Assembly: GCA_964030475.1 (NCBI GenBank)
Contig: CAXIPT010000002.1
Span: forward strand, 20,564,425 to 20,628,424
Reading direction: 5' to 3'
Length of the DNA stretch: 64,000 bases
Origin: Tethya wilhelma
Taxonomy: Eukaryota > Porifera > Demospongiae > Tethyida > Tethyidae
This document shows, piece after piece, positions 1 to 17,494 of the stretch. The notes beneath the pieces were generated by a model that was given only the letters and a program-made list of their open reading frames with translations, searched no databases and was not told the DNA's origin. Position 1 is the stretch's first letter. Every line of letters begins with the position of its first letter. A program made the translations under genes and the position numbers.

Positions 1-216
1 TTTTTTCTTGCGCTTTCATGGCAGCTGCTACTATCAGATCTCAAATCTACAACTCGGAGTGCCCGCCCACTTTGTATTGAATGATACTGAATTTCGCGTA
101 GCGTTTCCAATCCCGGTCACGTAGTCTATAATATCTATGGTTTGGGTAATGATCGTCGACAAATTATGCATAAATGTAAGAGGTCAAAGTTCGTGTAGGA
201 TTCCAAGTCTCGACAA
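1..216. promoter_or_regulatory. 5' flank of NDUFV1 with a MITE-like end
   Basis: No coding sequence is visible here. Bases 113-140 resemble the right-hand inverted repeat of the element inside the second 14-3-3 gene (46933-46960). Homology with the inverted NDUFV1 copy at 10154-11366 stops abruptly at 139, so a mobile element probably ends here in one copy only. The proximal promoter of NDUFV1 must lie in 139-216, which both copies share. Confidence 0.4.
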
Positions 217-7177
<6,961 letters not shown>

Positions 7178-8400
7178 CATCTTGAAAACCCAACACACAA
7201 TAAAATACCTAAAGTTTGTTTCACAGTAATATATATTTATACACCTATTGTGTACACATAATGATGTAGTGTTGTTGACACTGTACGCATTGTCACTTGT
7301 GATGGGCCACATACATGGTACATTCCAGTGTGGGTGTTTGGGTGGCCATTGTGCTATTGTTTGCACAGAGGGATTCCTGCCATAGTGAGCCTCACAAAGT
7401 GCATGGTTCAAATATTTCAAGGTGTCTTAATAAGCCAGGTGACATCAACAAAAGATTTCCACAAGATATTTCATATCGGATAAGTGTTAATTCTCACCAA
7501 GTGTGTTCATCTAAGGCCTTCACTTGGCTCCTAACTCAGTTACGGGTCTTTTCAATCTCTTCCTTACTCTCCACAGAGGCCTTAGAGATCGGTGTTTGTG
7601 TCTTGAGTGTGACTTCTCATGGTATGCAGTGAAGAGAGTTGATGTCATTTCAGTTGCCACTAGGAAAGCCAAAACATGTTGGCACTAGCTCACCATACTT
7701 GGCCTGAGAGAGAGGGCTTTATTCCAGCTCTGTTTCTAGCTGCTCAGTGGTTTCATGATGTCATGCACACACACAGGAGATGATCTGACATAATGTAACT
7801 CTCTTTTAAAAGTGATATTTCTCTCTCATTTTAGTGCAGTTGCATCCATAGATAAGTTGCTCCATTGACGCTCTTTAGTGTGTTGTATGGTTAGTCTCAT
7901 TAATTTGAATTTCTAGACATGCAGTCTAGCTAATTGCCAGGCAGTTTGTTTACCAGACACAGCGATTAATTGCTTGTAGGCTATTTCTGTAGCACTCCGC
8001 TCCACCTAGCTGTTTTGTCTCAGGACTACACAACACAGCTAGCTAGAGCTGGACCAGCCTACACACAGCAGGCAGGCAGGGGCACCATTCAATAGCAGTT
8101 ATGTCATGGTGAGCTTTGTGGTATACAATACGTTATAATAGGCGGATTGATCAGTGTATACAAAACAGTTCTGCTTGAGTTTTGACTTTGTAAAATGAGA
8201 ATACAATAATAGAAAATGATATTGATAAACCAATATACAAACAAAACACTATCAAATGTACATTCATACAAACATGCAACTGCAGACACACACACAGTGA
8301 AGAACATAATGGTATAACTTGAATAATGTCATTTTTGTTGGAGATTGAAATAATTATAGAAATAATTTGCATATTAAAATTAAGATGGAGGTGTCAAAGG
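7178..8400. other. Intergenic, no gene seen
   Basis: This holds the NDUFV1 3' UTR and AT-rich spacer up to the convergent SPRY gene. Open frames here lack splice support and recognisable protein. Confidence 0.6.
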
Positions 8401-9330
8401 TCATAGTATATACGAGGGGCCGGTGTAGTATGCCAATGTGACCCCCTCCCCTGGTGAGTCAAGACTCACACTCGGGAAGAAGGGCCCTGACTCAAATGGC
8501 ACCTTACCGCCATAGTCCTCTCCATTCTTGAGCCATTGTAAGTGTCTTGTGTCGAAATCGAGCTTGACTGCGATGGTGTCCCCTACTCCATAGCCACCGA
8601 GGAAGATGGTCTCCTGGACCATGGTGGCCTCCAGCTGAGACTTCCCTGAATGAAAGTTACCGTTGTTTCTTCTTGCTAGTTCTCCGTGTCTGTACGGATG
8701 AGGGTTGCCGTCCCATTTTGTTACACAGTTCTCCTTCATTCTCTCTTCGTCAACCACTCCTATCTGAATCCACCCTTGCACTCTCGACGTGTCTATGTGA
8801 ATGATCCAGGCATGTCTGCCATGTTGCAGTCCCTGATCAAATGGTGTCTTCATGGCAGTTGTACTGTAACCCTTACCAAGATATTGTATACTGCGACCAC
8901 CATTGCGACAGACAACCTTGGAATCAGCTATCTCTTGGTTGAATGTAGGACTCAGTCTAAATTCAATAGCATCTTTGAGCTGACGACTTACAGGCAGTCC
9001 TTCCACGTCTAAAGGACTTACTAGTGTCTTTGCCACTGCAACAGCTGACAGATCTCTCAAACTAGGCACCAAATGTTCTCTTTGTTTCTTGGGTCTTTCA
9101 CTCACCCACTTGTCGAGTGCTTTGGCCTCGGCTTCAATCTTTTCCCTCAACTGTCTCTCCTGAGCCTCTTTGTTCTCTTTAAACGATCTTGAACGCTTCA
9201 ACGTGCTGCCAGAGCCTTTGCGTCCCATCTTGCCCAGCGTGAGGCTTGTTAGGCTTCCAGTCTTTCTGATTGGTTGAGGATTTGATTCCGGCGATACATA
9301 GATAGTCTCTCTGCTTCTACCTTGTCCCAT
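8401..9330 (-). CDS. SPRY (B30.2-like) domain protein, single exon
   Basis: An uninterrupted 309-codon frame. The N-terminus MGQGRSRE has Gly2 and Ser6, which fits an N-myristoylation signal after Met removal, so membrane anchoring is plausible. Residues ~5-90 are basic and Ser/Lys rich (KRSRSFKENKEAQERQ) with a short charged helix. Residues ~150-305 look like a SPRY domain: GRHAWIIHIDTS, GWIQIGVVD, GVGDTIAVKLDFD and LQWLKNGEDYGGKVPF follow its usual order of strands. SPRY domains bind peptide partners, but nothing here shows the partner. The absence of introns in an intron-rich neighbourhood suggests a retrocopy or a lineage-specific gene. It ends convergently toward NDUFV1. Confidence 0.75.
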   Translation of the reverse strand: MGQGRSRETIYVSPESNPQPIRKTGSLTSLTLGKMGRKGSGSTLKRSRSFKENKEAQERQLREKIEAEAKALDKWVSERPKKQREHLVPSLRDLSAVAVAKTLVSPLDVEGLPVSRQLKDAIEFRLSPTFNQEIADSKVVCRNGGRSIQYLGKGYSTTAMKTPFDQGLQHGRHAWIIHIDTSRVQGWIQIGVVDEERMKENCVTKWDGNPHPYRHGELARRNNGNFHSGKSQLEATMVQETIFLGGYGVGDTIAVKLDFDTRHLQWLKNGEDYGGKVPFESGPFFPSVSLDSPGEGVTLAYYTGPSYIL

Positions 9331-9770
9331 GCTATAACTTATGATTGGCGTTTGTTACTTGTATAGCTAATTGCAAAATAACAAGGCTTCTGATGTTGAA
9401 TTGTATTACAGCTTACGTACTTCTCTGCAGGTTTGTGATTCCTCGGTGATTTATTGACACTGCTGTAACGATCGCGCTTGGCTGCGGCCCAAATTGCTGA
9501 CAGCTGGCGATTTATAAATACCAGTATTGCTAGAACTTGTATGCTTAATTCTCTTGAAACTTGTGTATTACTTTTCAGTTAAAAACTTGATTGTTATATC
9601 CACACGATAAATGCTGCAATGCAGAAATCCGGGGGACATTCTTTTGCGCTCCTAATAATTATTTTACTATCGTTAGTAAAACGGTAAGGGTCGAAATTTT
9701 GACATACAACTAATTACAAAAATCTATAGCACACACACAAAAAAAGTCAGTCAATATCTCAGTAGTTGCA

Positions 9771-10152
9771 TTAAGCTGAAGCAGTAGGGAATTCGGTGAG
9801 GTACTGGACTCTTGCCTGGTGTTCATCTGCTGGTCTATTGATAGGAGTCCAGACTGGCTCCCCTTTGAACAACCTCATTGCCTTGATATAGTTCTACAGA
9901 TCGATACACACAAATAAACAGTGTACATTACAAACAGTGTTACATTGCAGGGTCCATTGCATGGTGGCTTACCTTAGAATCAAGGGTGAAGCGATGGTAG
10001 ATGCCTGCAGGCAGCACAAGCAAGTCTCCCTTGACCACTTCAATTCTTATCCACTGGTCGTTAGTGTCTCGCACGTCAAAATATCCACTTCCATCCAAAA
10101 TAAAGCGTATCTCCTCATCAGCATGAAGGTGCTCCTCAAAGAACATCTTGAT
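9771..10152 (-). CDS. ADI1: Acireductone dioxygenase, 3' exons (gene split in the scaffold)
   Basis: Two exons (10152-9973 and 9893-9771) encode the C-terminal 100 residues. The enzyme oxidises acireductone in the methionine salvage pathway using Fe or Ni. The metal ligands are visible in [12 protein letters not shown] (two His and Glu) and in GIYHRF (His). The cupin strands [12 protein letters not shown] and DQWIRI and the C-terminal [13 protein letters not shown] also match. The first exon begins exactly at the N at 10153, in phase 0, and continues the reading frame of the 5' exons at 19726-19415. The acceptor itself is lost in the gap. The downstream end is intact, with a TAA at 9771. Confidence 0.93.
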
Positions 10153-10153
10153 N

Positions 10154-11366
10154 CGTATAAAGGTGGCATTCAATAAGAAAGGTATTGAAACGTGACCACA
10201 ATAATATCTCAGGTTACATTTAAATAAAATAGCTGACCACAGCAAATTAGTCTGATAGCAGGTAAAGGTCACCATGAGAAAATACTACAATTGTACATGT
10301 CCTCACCAGCTCTTGCATTCATGGACCTCCCTGCAACGAGACAGCCCTCCACCAGCTTGTGAGGGTCATGCCTCATGATCTCCCTGTCCTTGCAAGTGCC
10401 AGGCTCACCCTCGTCAGCATTCACAACAAGATACTTGGGCCTGGTGTAACACGGTGTAACATGGTGTAACAATCATGACATAACACAGTGTAACCATCAT
10501 GACATAGCATATGGTGTAACACTAGCCTAGTTCCCAGGTTAGTGTAACACTCATGCTGTTATGCCAAAAATGTTACACTGTGTTATGCCACAGTGCAACA
10601 ATCATGACACAATACAATGTAACACAGTGCAATATAACTCCAAGCATCATACAACAGTGTCCCCCCACTCACCGTCCATCAGAGGGTTTGTTCATGAACC
10701 CCCACTTCATCCCAGAGGGGAACCCAGCACCACCGCGACCCCTCAAACCAGACTTCTTCACTTCTTCCAAAATCCACTCGTGACCTTTCAAAATAATCTC
10801 CTTTGTTTTGTACCAGTCACCCTGAGCCACAAAACAATACTTTCATACTATCTCTCTCTTCCAACACACACACACACACACACACGTGTGCATGCACACA
10901 CACGCACGCATACACACACACACACACACTCACTCTGCTCATAGCTCCCTTGAGCTTCCAGTCATGGCGGCCATAGAGGTTAGTGAAAATCCTGTCTTCA
11001 TCCTTCAAACCTCCATAGGAGCGCTGTATAGATACACACAAGATGAAGGACGGTAAATACACACACTTTGGACATAACTACACGGCTAACCTGTTCACTG
11101 CACCGAGGTGAGGCGGTAGAGAGGGCCCTAGTACCAGCTGCCACTAGAGGAAAGCCTGGGGAGAAACAGAGCACAAAATAGAGACGAAGCATCATTTGGA
11201 AGGGGAATTAAGGAATTACAGTATCTTAGTAGAAAGCTAAAATGAACCCACCGTCTCTTCTCGCCAGTCTCTGAAGCCAGGTAGCCATTTGTCGAGACTT
11301 GGAATCCTACACGAACTTTGACCTCTTACATTTATGCATAATTTGTCGACGATCATTACCCAAACC
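10154..11366 (-). pseudogene. Inverted partial copy of NDUFV1 (exons 1-5)
   Basis: The reverse complement of 139-1454 with small differences. Exons correspond to 11288-11252, 11155-11091, 11023-10934, 10821-10673 and 10440-10307, all open and with intact splice sites. The copy stops at the N at 10153, at the point where the NDUFV1 intron enters its (CT)n tract. Microsatellites are shorter and the intron-4 tandem repeat has fewer units. The near-perfect exons and the end at a simple repeat suggest the other haplotype placed in the wrong position, rather than an old pseudogene. A real recent inverted duplication cannot be excluded. Confidence 0.85.
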
Positions 11367-11599
11367 GACCGTATATATATACGCCCACTTTTAACTTGCA
11401 CATGCAGGATTGGCCTGGATTGCACACAGAAACTTGTTTTTTTCTTTTCAAATCTGAACACAAGTGATGATTGGCACTATGTTATGAAAAATGTTTCAAA
11501 CAATTATCGTCCACTTCTTTCTGCATGAAGACTGAAGATAAAAACAGCAAAATTAATCATTAAAATTTTATCCAAGTCCAATGTATTTTAACCATACCA

Positions 11600-12769
11600 T
11601 TAAGATGACTTCAAATAAATTGATCCAACCCACACAGCCATGAGAGCTACAATAGCCAATGGAAGCAATCCTTGGCTAGGGATGGTTGGCGTGACTTGAT
11701 GTTCTAGTCGACCTAAAATAATACAAATAGATGTATCAGTGTAATAAGTGCTGTTGTTACAATGCATAATGATATTGCCCCCCTCCCCTCCAATGTGCCA
11801 TCAGTCTTAACAACATATGATGCTGACTTCAGTTTCAGTTTTAATTATTAAATTGGTCCCAGCTAAACATTGATCACTGGATCGCTTGTCTGAGAGATTT
11901 CTGTGCCGTGTTCTTGGATTTTTAGCAGTTTCTAACCGTGAAGGGTCGATGTTTAGTAAACTGATCAAAAATTAGTTTTGAGATATTTGACACCCCATAG
12001 TCATGGCTGGAATCACACATACAGGGAGGGGGGATACCACACACTCGAACACTGTCACGAAGCGCTTAACTTACGTTTGAGTTTTTCAGCAGTAGCACTC
12101 AGCTCAAGAAGTTCAAGAACATGTACTAACTCGCTCAACGTAGCTCCCCCTTCTCTCTCAGTGAGGTACTTCTCCAGCATGGCATTCATCCAGCTCACTG
12201 GAGCTGTTGAATAGAGAGATGGTGCTGCTTGAATATTGTGAAGGTGGCCATGCTTTACACCCAAGTACAGGCCTATCTCGTGCCAATTTACAGCATCAGT
12301 TTCAAGAACATCACACAACACAGCATGGTGCTCTGTTACTGTTAGAAGGTCTTCAGGAGATGCCACACACCATCTCACATGTGGCTTAGGAGCATCTTGT
12401 AGCTTATCTGCATGAATAGAATATATAATAAGCAAACATCATTTACACGAATTTTGTGCCTTTGAGTTCACCTTTGAGTCTATGAGCAAGAGCGATTAAT
12501 TGAGCACCTTTAAGAGCCTTCTCTATCTCACTCAGACTGGCTTTTCCTCCCTTCCTTGTAAGGTACATCTCTAGCATGGCGTTCATACAGCTCACTGGAG
12601 CTGTGGTAAGATGTGATGGAGCTGCTCGAATGTTTTGGATGTGACCATGTTCCAAGCCCAAGTAGCAGCCAATATTTTCCCATTCTTTTGCTCCAGATTT
12701 CAAAATATGACACAAAGGAACATGGTGCTCTTCTAATGTAAGAATGGTGTCTTCAGAAGATAATGCCAT
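11600..12769 (-). CDS. Tail-anchored protein with two death-fold domains
   Basis: Three exons, 12769-12472, 12407-12075 and 11712-11600, join in frame (phase 1 both times) for about 248 residues. Exons 1 and 2 each encode one ~90-residue helical repeat with the same pattern: EHHxxLCxxL, W..IG.YLGxxHGH..NI.AAPS, APVSxMNAMLExYLT and GG.A.LSE. This resembles the death domain (WxxIG core, LxxML.xYL helix). Exon 3 ends in a single hydrophobic helix, LLPLAIVALMAVWVGSIYL, followed by KSS, typical of a tail anchor for ER or mitochondrial outer membrane. Death-domain proteins of this tandem form are common in sponges and cnidarians. A role in apoptosis or innate signalling is inference from the fold. 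Confidence 0.7.
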
Positions 12770-12811
12770 AATTTACTCTTGTTTACACTGAGCTGTGCTA
12801 GCTGAGCAAAG

Positions 12812-13036
12812 GTAGTTAGTTAGGGACCCCGAGTTAGTAAGGGGACCCCTAGTTAGTTAGGGACCCCTAGTTAGTAAGGGGAGCCCTAGTTAAAAAGGGA
12901 CCCCTAGTTAGTAAGGGGAGCCCTAGTTAGTTAGGGACCCCTAGTTAGTAAGGGGAGCCCTAGTTAAAAAGGGACCCCTAGTTATAGTAAGGGGAGCCCT
13001 AGTTAGTTAGGGACCCCTAGTTAGTAAGGGGCCCTC
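12812..13036. repeat. Minisatellite with a GGGACCCCTAGTTAG core
   Basis: About ten degenerate units alternate between GGGACCCCTAGTTAGT and AAGGGGAGCCCTAGTTA forms, giving a higher-order unit of roughly 70 bp. It lies upstream of the death-domain gene. Confidence 0.85.
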
Positions 13037-13468
13037 CAAATTTTATTATGTCTACTCCTACATAATATTATTAGGAAAGATGAACAAGGCAAGAGAATCT
13101 TGAAGTCCAGCTTCTCTCCAGTGGTGCCTTCATCAGACTGGGGATGGACAAATAGACAACCATATATCCAGAAATGTTTCGTGGTTCGAGTTTACCACAA
13201 AAAATTACTACGTGAAAGTAAAGTATGTAAAGTAATTCCTATGTATATTTTTTCACGAAAAAATGTATATAAACGCACAAATTTCCACATTTTCAGTATA
13301 TCATAAAATCCTGAAATTTAACTGCCACGCGCAATTATAGTACTCGGTACGTATCTACTACAATATGACGTAATGCCAGACACACTGAGCTTGGATTGCA
13401 TTGAGAAGGTGTATGCATGTGATTTCTGCATAATGACACACATTGACAATGTTACACAACACAAATCT

Positions 13469-14770
13469 CTAGTCATCAGTTGTGTCTTGTACAAAGAGAG
13501 CACATCTTTTCCCCAAGCCCAGGTCCCTGAGGAGAGGCCCCCCGTCATCAGGGGTCGTGTGGAGCTCCTTCCGGGGGAAGTTGGTGATGAGGATGAACTT
13601 CATTGGCAGGTCTCCACTCTCATCAGTGTACGCAAAGTCATATACAGACTGTGTGTGTGTGTGTGTGACCATTGGGTAAATTTAATGAGGGACATTAATT
13701 TGATGTGGGGAAATTTTTGCCACTAAAAATTTCTCACTTGTTAATTTTTGCCATTTCAAAAAATTCAGTAAAAATTGCTTCATAATTTTTTTTGCGTGTT
13801 TAACTTTCCACGGACAATAATTTCCCATTCTACAATATTATGTCCTGTAGCAGCTCACTTCTAGTTTGTCGGTGTCTCTAAACCTCCTCTCCAGTCTGTG
13901 TCCAGAGGGCAGCCTCAGGACCACGTGGATGGAGTTAGCATCTTCACGACCAGGCTCTTCAGGAAGACGACTAACACGCAACGCCCGCTCCACAGCAAAA
14001 TCCTGCAAAGTACAATACACACCTGTACACTAGATCATTGATGATATGTGCCTTAAAGTTTATCTTTAATCACTTTGGCTGCAAGACAACATCTGAGCAG
14101 CCAGCTAGTGTACCTCTTCCTTTCTCTGCTGCTCCCTCTCTCTCTCCTCGTTCTCCTTGACCTGGCTCATCCTCCTCTGCTGTTCCTCCACCCTCAGCCT
14201 CTCCTTCTCCCTGTCGGCTGCCAGGCTCTCCTGGTAGGCCTGGTCCTGGGCCTCACGGAGCATCTGGCTCTCGTTCCTCCTCATCCTCTCCTCCCTCTCC
14301 ACCACCAGCTCCCCCTCGTTGTCAGTGACAGCCGCTAGCAGCCGTGCCATCAGCTCATCCAGAGGAACGCTGCCCTCTATTCTCTCACCACCATGCGGCC
14401 TTGTTTGAGGACTATCAGGGCAAGAAATGGGTACGTGTTCTCACGAAGAATGTATGACAGACGAACCTGTGTGTTTGTATGTAACATATTAGCAGGCACT
14501 GCAACATTTGCTGAAAATCATTACAATTTGAGGGAATTGCTATACACTAGACTGTGTAGATAAATAATCTACACACACAGCTATTTTCACATCTCTTACC
14601 CCCTCCTCAGAGTTTACACTGACCCCCCAAACCAACATCCTGCCTCTCACTAACTCCACCAGCTGCTGAGAACACAACACTTCCTTACAGAACCACATGG
14701 TGTCTTCGTGGCCCGGGGAGTGAAGATACACCAGGAGGAACTGAAGCTCCTGTCGAGCCCTCGCCAAAGC
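13469..14770 (-). CDS. FAF2: FAF2/UBXD8-like, UAS and UBX domains, 5' end missing
   Basis: Four exons: 14770-14600, 14466-14114, 14002-13859 and 13648-13469. Human FAF2 is an ER and lipid-droplet protein that recruits p97/VCP for ER-associated degradation. The order matches its C-terminal two-thirds: the UAS thioredoxin-like domain (RQELQFLLVYLHSPGHED, FCKEVLCSQQ, YILRENTYPFLALIVLK), an acidic/Arg-rich coiled coil, then the UBX domain ending LFVQDTTDD. The UBA domain and the hairpin membrane segment should lie upstream but are not found beyond the gap at 14813. One base appears to be missing near 14385: the frame reading LKQGRMVV meets TAG after two codons, while a +1 shift restores RIEGSVPLDELMARLL. 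It could be an assembly error or a broken allele. Confidence 0.85.
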
Positions 14771-14772
14771 CT

Positions 14773-14812
<40 letters not shown>

Positions 14813-14813
14813 N

Positions 14814-16507
14814 CTCCTATAAAACATATACAATGTCATATAAGTCATACAATAATCTAATGTGGGCAAGCTAGGTTATCAAGAATTAGTAGCAAAACAT
14901 GCTGTAATTTCTACTTAGTTTGAATGCACAATTATACAGAAATTTTTGCACTATAGCTATGTATAAATAGCTCAAAGCACTACTCCAAACAGCAAGAATG
15001 GAATCCATACGGAGTACTTTGAAAGAAGGAAATAGATCAGTGGAAATTTATGTAGTAAAGATGAAGAAGACATTTGCTTCTCTTGGCTCTAGATCACTAG
15101 CAACTTGGAGACAACTACAATCAGACAAGCGTGACTACTCAGTCTTCTGGCTTGGAAGATGACTGAAGTTGGACAAGGAACACATCACTGTGACAGCCAA
15201 TACTTACAGACTGAGTGCAAGAAAAAAGCAAATTTGAAAATTTGTTCAAACCTGCAAAACTGCATGTACTCACCATATTTGTTCCTATAAAATACTAATT
15301 CAGTGTTTTTGAGCAATTTTGAAACACAATTTTAAAATTTCCTCTACTACTACTGTTATTAATTTTTATGAAAAGCTGTGAATTAAAACTTGTAACAAAG
15401 CACTGTTTCTAACAAACGATAAGAGCTTTTTTCACACACAGTTTGACAGTTCCTTAATTTGTCTACAATACGTATAAAGTCTCGAGTTTTCCTAGGAGAA
15501 GGTTTATTTTTTTATCTCTAACGTGGATATATCTTGTCAAAGTATAACTTTGCATCCCCACACATTTCTCCCCATCATTGATGGAAAACCTTCCAACTAT
15601 TTAGTGCAAGTTATACAGAACACATCTGCACCAGTTGTTACAGTACACTGTCCAAGATTGTACCTTGGTCTAGTATTATTGAATAAATCAATGGGAAACA
15701 TCCACCTTGCCAGAATGAGTAACAGCCATCTACAAGTTTATTAGTACGACCCTACATTGGAAAAAAATTAATGATTACTATACCAATATACAAAAACTCT
15801 GCTTACTACAGTGTGTACAACAATTCTCCTGGCTTTTTATGATCACCTACTGATTGCTCAGAATTAAAAGATACTCAGTACTTAGCATGTGCTACTAAAT
15901 AGACTTTTCTCGATTATTGCACTCTGGTTGTGACATAGTATCGCTAGCATTGTTCATGCAGTTCTTAGTTTAACACATACACACATGGCATGGCTACAGT
16001 AACCCTTCCTATGTATGCAAGGAAGGAAAGAGCCTGGTTGGGGTTGTCTTGTGAATGACATAGGGATAGACACAAAGGTATAGATAGACATGCCATAGAT
16101 GTTGCTAAACAGCAGCAAGTCTGAACTTATGTTTCAAGCTTTTCCATCTTGATTTGATCATGAGCAGCCATAACCATGAAAAGAAATGAGGAAAACACAG
16201 TAAAATGGCAAAGCCTAGAATTCTGTCTCAGCAATTGATAAGTGTTAAGAAAACTCGTGAAATAGACATGATTCACACGACAACTCTGACCAGGCTCTTC
16301 CCTTCCTTAATTGCCATGAGAGTAAGGTAAAAGGTAAGGTATTGTAAATTAACATACCTGAAATCCTCCTTCAACTTGCATTTGCTTATGACATATCCAC
16401 CTCTGCAATAAATATTAAGTTAATTGTTAAAAAAAAAGAGTATTCAATTCAATTCGTTGTCCATGAGTAGTAGTGTATACTGCTATTCTCTGTTCCAATG
16501 CTTGTGA
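14814..16507. other. AT-rich contig with no recognised gene
   Basis: A short open frame at 14998-15162 encodes 54 residues with no recognised motif. The rest is AT-rich with no convincing exon. The missing N-terminal exons of FAF2 are not evident here. Confidence 0.5.
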
Positions 16508-16585
16508 GCTGTTGTAGCTCAGTGATAAGAACATTCAATCAGAATTCAAGAGACCTCCATGGGTTCAAATCTTAGTTAGATCTCA
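16508..16585 (+). repeat. tRNA-derived SINE head or tRNA pseudogene
   Basis: The sequence carries an RNA polymerase III A-box-like stretch (TAGCTCAGTGATAAGA) and, 30 bases later, a B-box-like stretch (GGGTTCAAATCTT), in the spacing of a tRNA. The acceptor stem does not pair well, so a SINE head is more likely than a working tRNA. Confidence 0.5.
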
Positions 16586-16607
16586 TGAATTTTCAATGTC
16601 AGTTAAT

Positions 16608-16816
16608 TACCGTATAGCACAAAATATTGGCGGGAATAAAATTTGGCGGATTGTCCAAAATTTCATGATTGGCGGATTTTATTTTGGTGTTTGCACTCGC
16701 ATCAATATTACGTGCATGCTCAAAAATGACTGTTTGGCGGATTTAATATTGGCAATCCTTACCAAACCTCCAATTTGCCAATATTAAAATCCGCCAAATT
16801 TTTGTGCTATACGGTA
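16608..16816. mobile_element. 209-bp MITE with long terminal inverted repeats
   Basis: The ends TACCGTATAGCACAAAA and TTTTGTGCTATACGGTA are perfect inverted repeats. Inside, the words TTGGCGGA and TCCGCCAA recur in both orientations, so the element can fold into a long hairpin. No coding capacity. A TA target duplication is possible. Confidence 0.85.
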
Positions 16817-17064
16817 TTTTGTTTTGTAGATGAAATTGATGCAATAATTAAGTTCTTGTGCACATTCAACTACAGTAACCTTGCTACTGTGGGTTTGTGC
16901 TACAGAGCTTGAACGATGATAAATAACTCACAGTAAAGTGTTTGTAAATACGTACTGTAGTACAGTATATTCACATATAAAATATGACATTGTACTATAC
17001 TGACAACGTACCAACAAACTTTTGATATCACAAAGATGTGTCATATTCAGTAACACTAGTCCAG

Positions 17065-17228
17065 CTAAGCCACAGAAAGTATATCCACCATGGGCTTCCG
17101 TGCCCGGTACAGCTGAAAACCCCCCTTCATATGTCTGGCATTGAGCAAGCCAATGACCCGTGCCCTTAAATAGTTCACTTGACCATATGTTTGTGATTGA
17201 AGCAGCAACAATTGCACAATAGACACCC
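17065..17228 (-). CDS. 3'-terminal exon of an unrecognised gene
   Basis: A strong acceptor (TTTCTTTTTAG) precedes an open frame of 54 codons ending in TAG. It contains QSQTYGQVNYLRARVIGLL and GGFQLYRARKPMVDILSVA, which have the composition of a real helical, basic protein. I do not recognise the family. A possible upstream coding piece on the same strand is at 17956-17750, but the contig break at 17494 separates them and no clear splice pair was found. Confidence 0.35.
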
Positions 17229-17494
17229 CTAAAAAGAAATTAAGGAGGCAGGAATGCAAGATAGCACAACATGGAAAATAAAAACTTGACAACATTTCTG
17301 ATTGTACTTAGTCAGCACATAGATCGTACCATGTGTATTGCACTCATGTTTAGTGTTTTGAACATCATTGAAACACCACTAATTTAAAGTATAGCTATCT
17401 TGTGTAAGAGCTATGGAAGTTGAAACCACAACTTTATCATAGCTGTATTGCCCAGAAACTATAATTCACTTGTCAATGACTAGATTATTTGCTN

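Noticed and set aside
14373..14395. Reading GTGAGA...CAG in the FAF2 exon as a tiny intron
   Set aside because: About 20 bp is too short for a spliceosomal intron, and removing it does not restore the family sequence.
14998..15162. 54-codon plus-strand frame
   Set aside because: Short, isolated, no splice partner and no recognisable motif.
16508..16585. Functional tRNA gene
   Set aside because: The A and B boxes are present but the acceptor stem does not pair and the anticodon arm is unclear.
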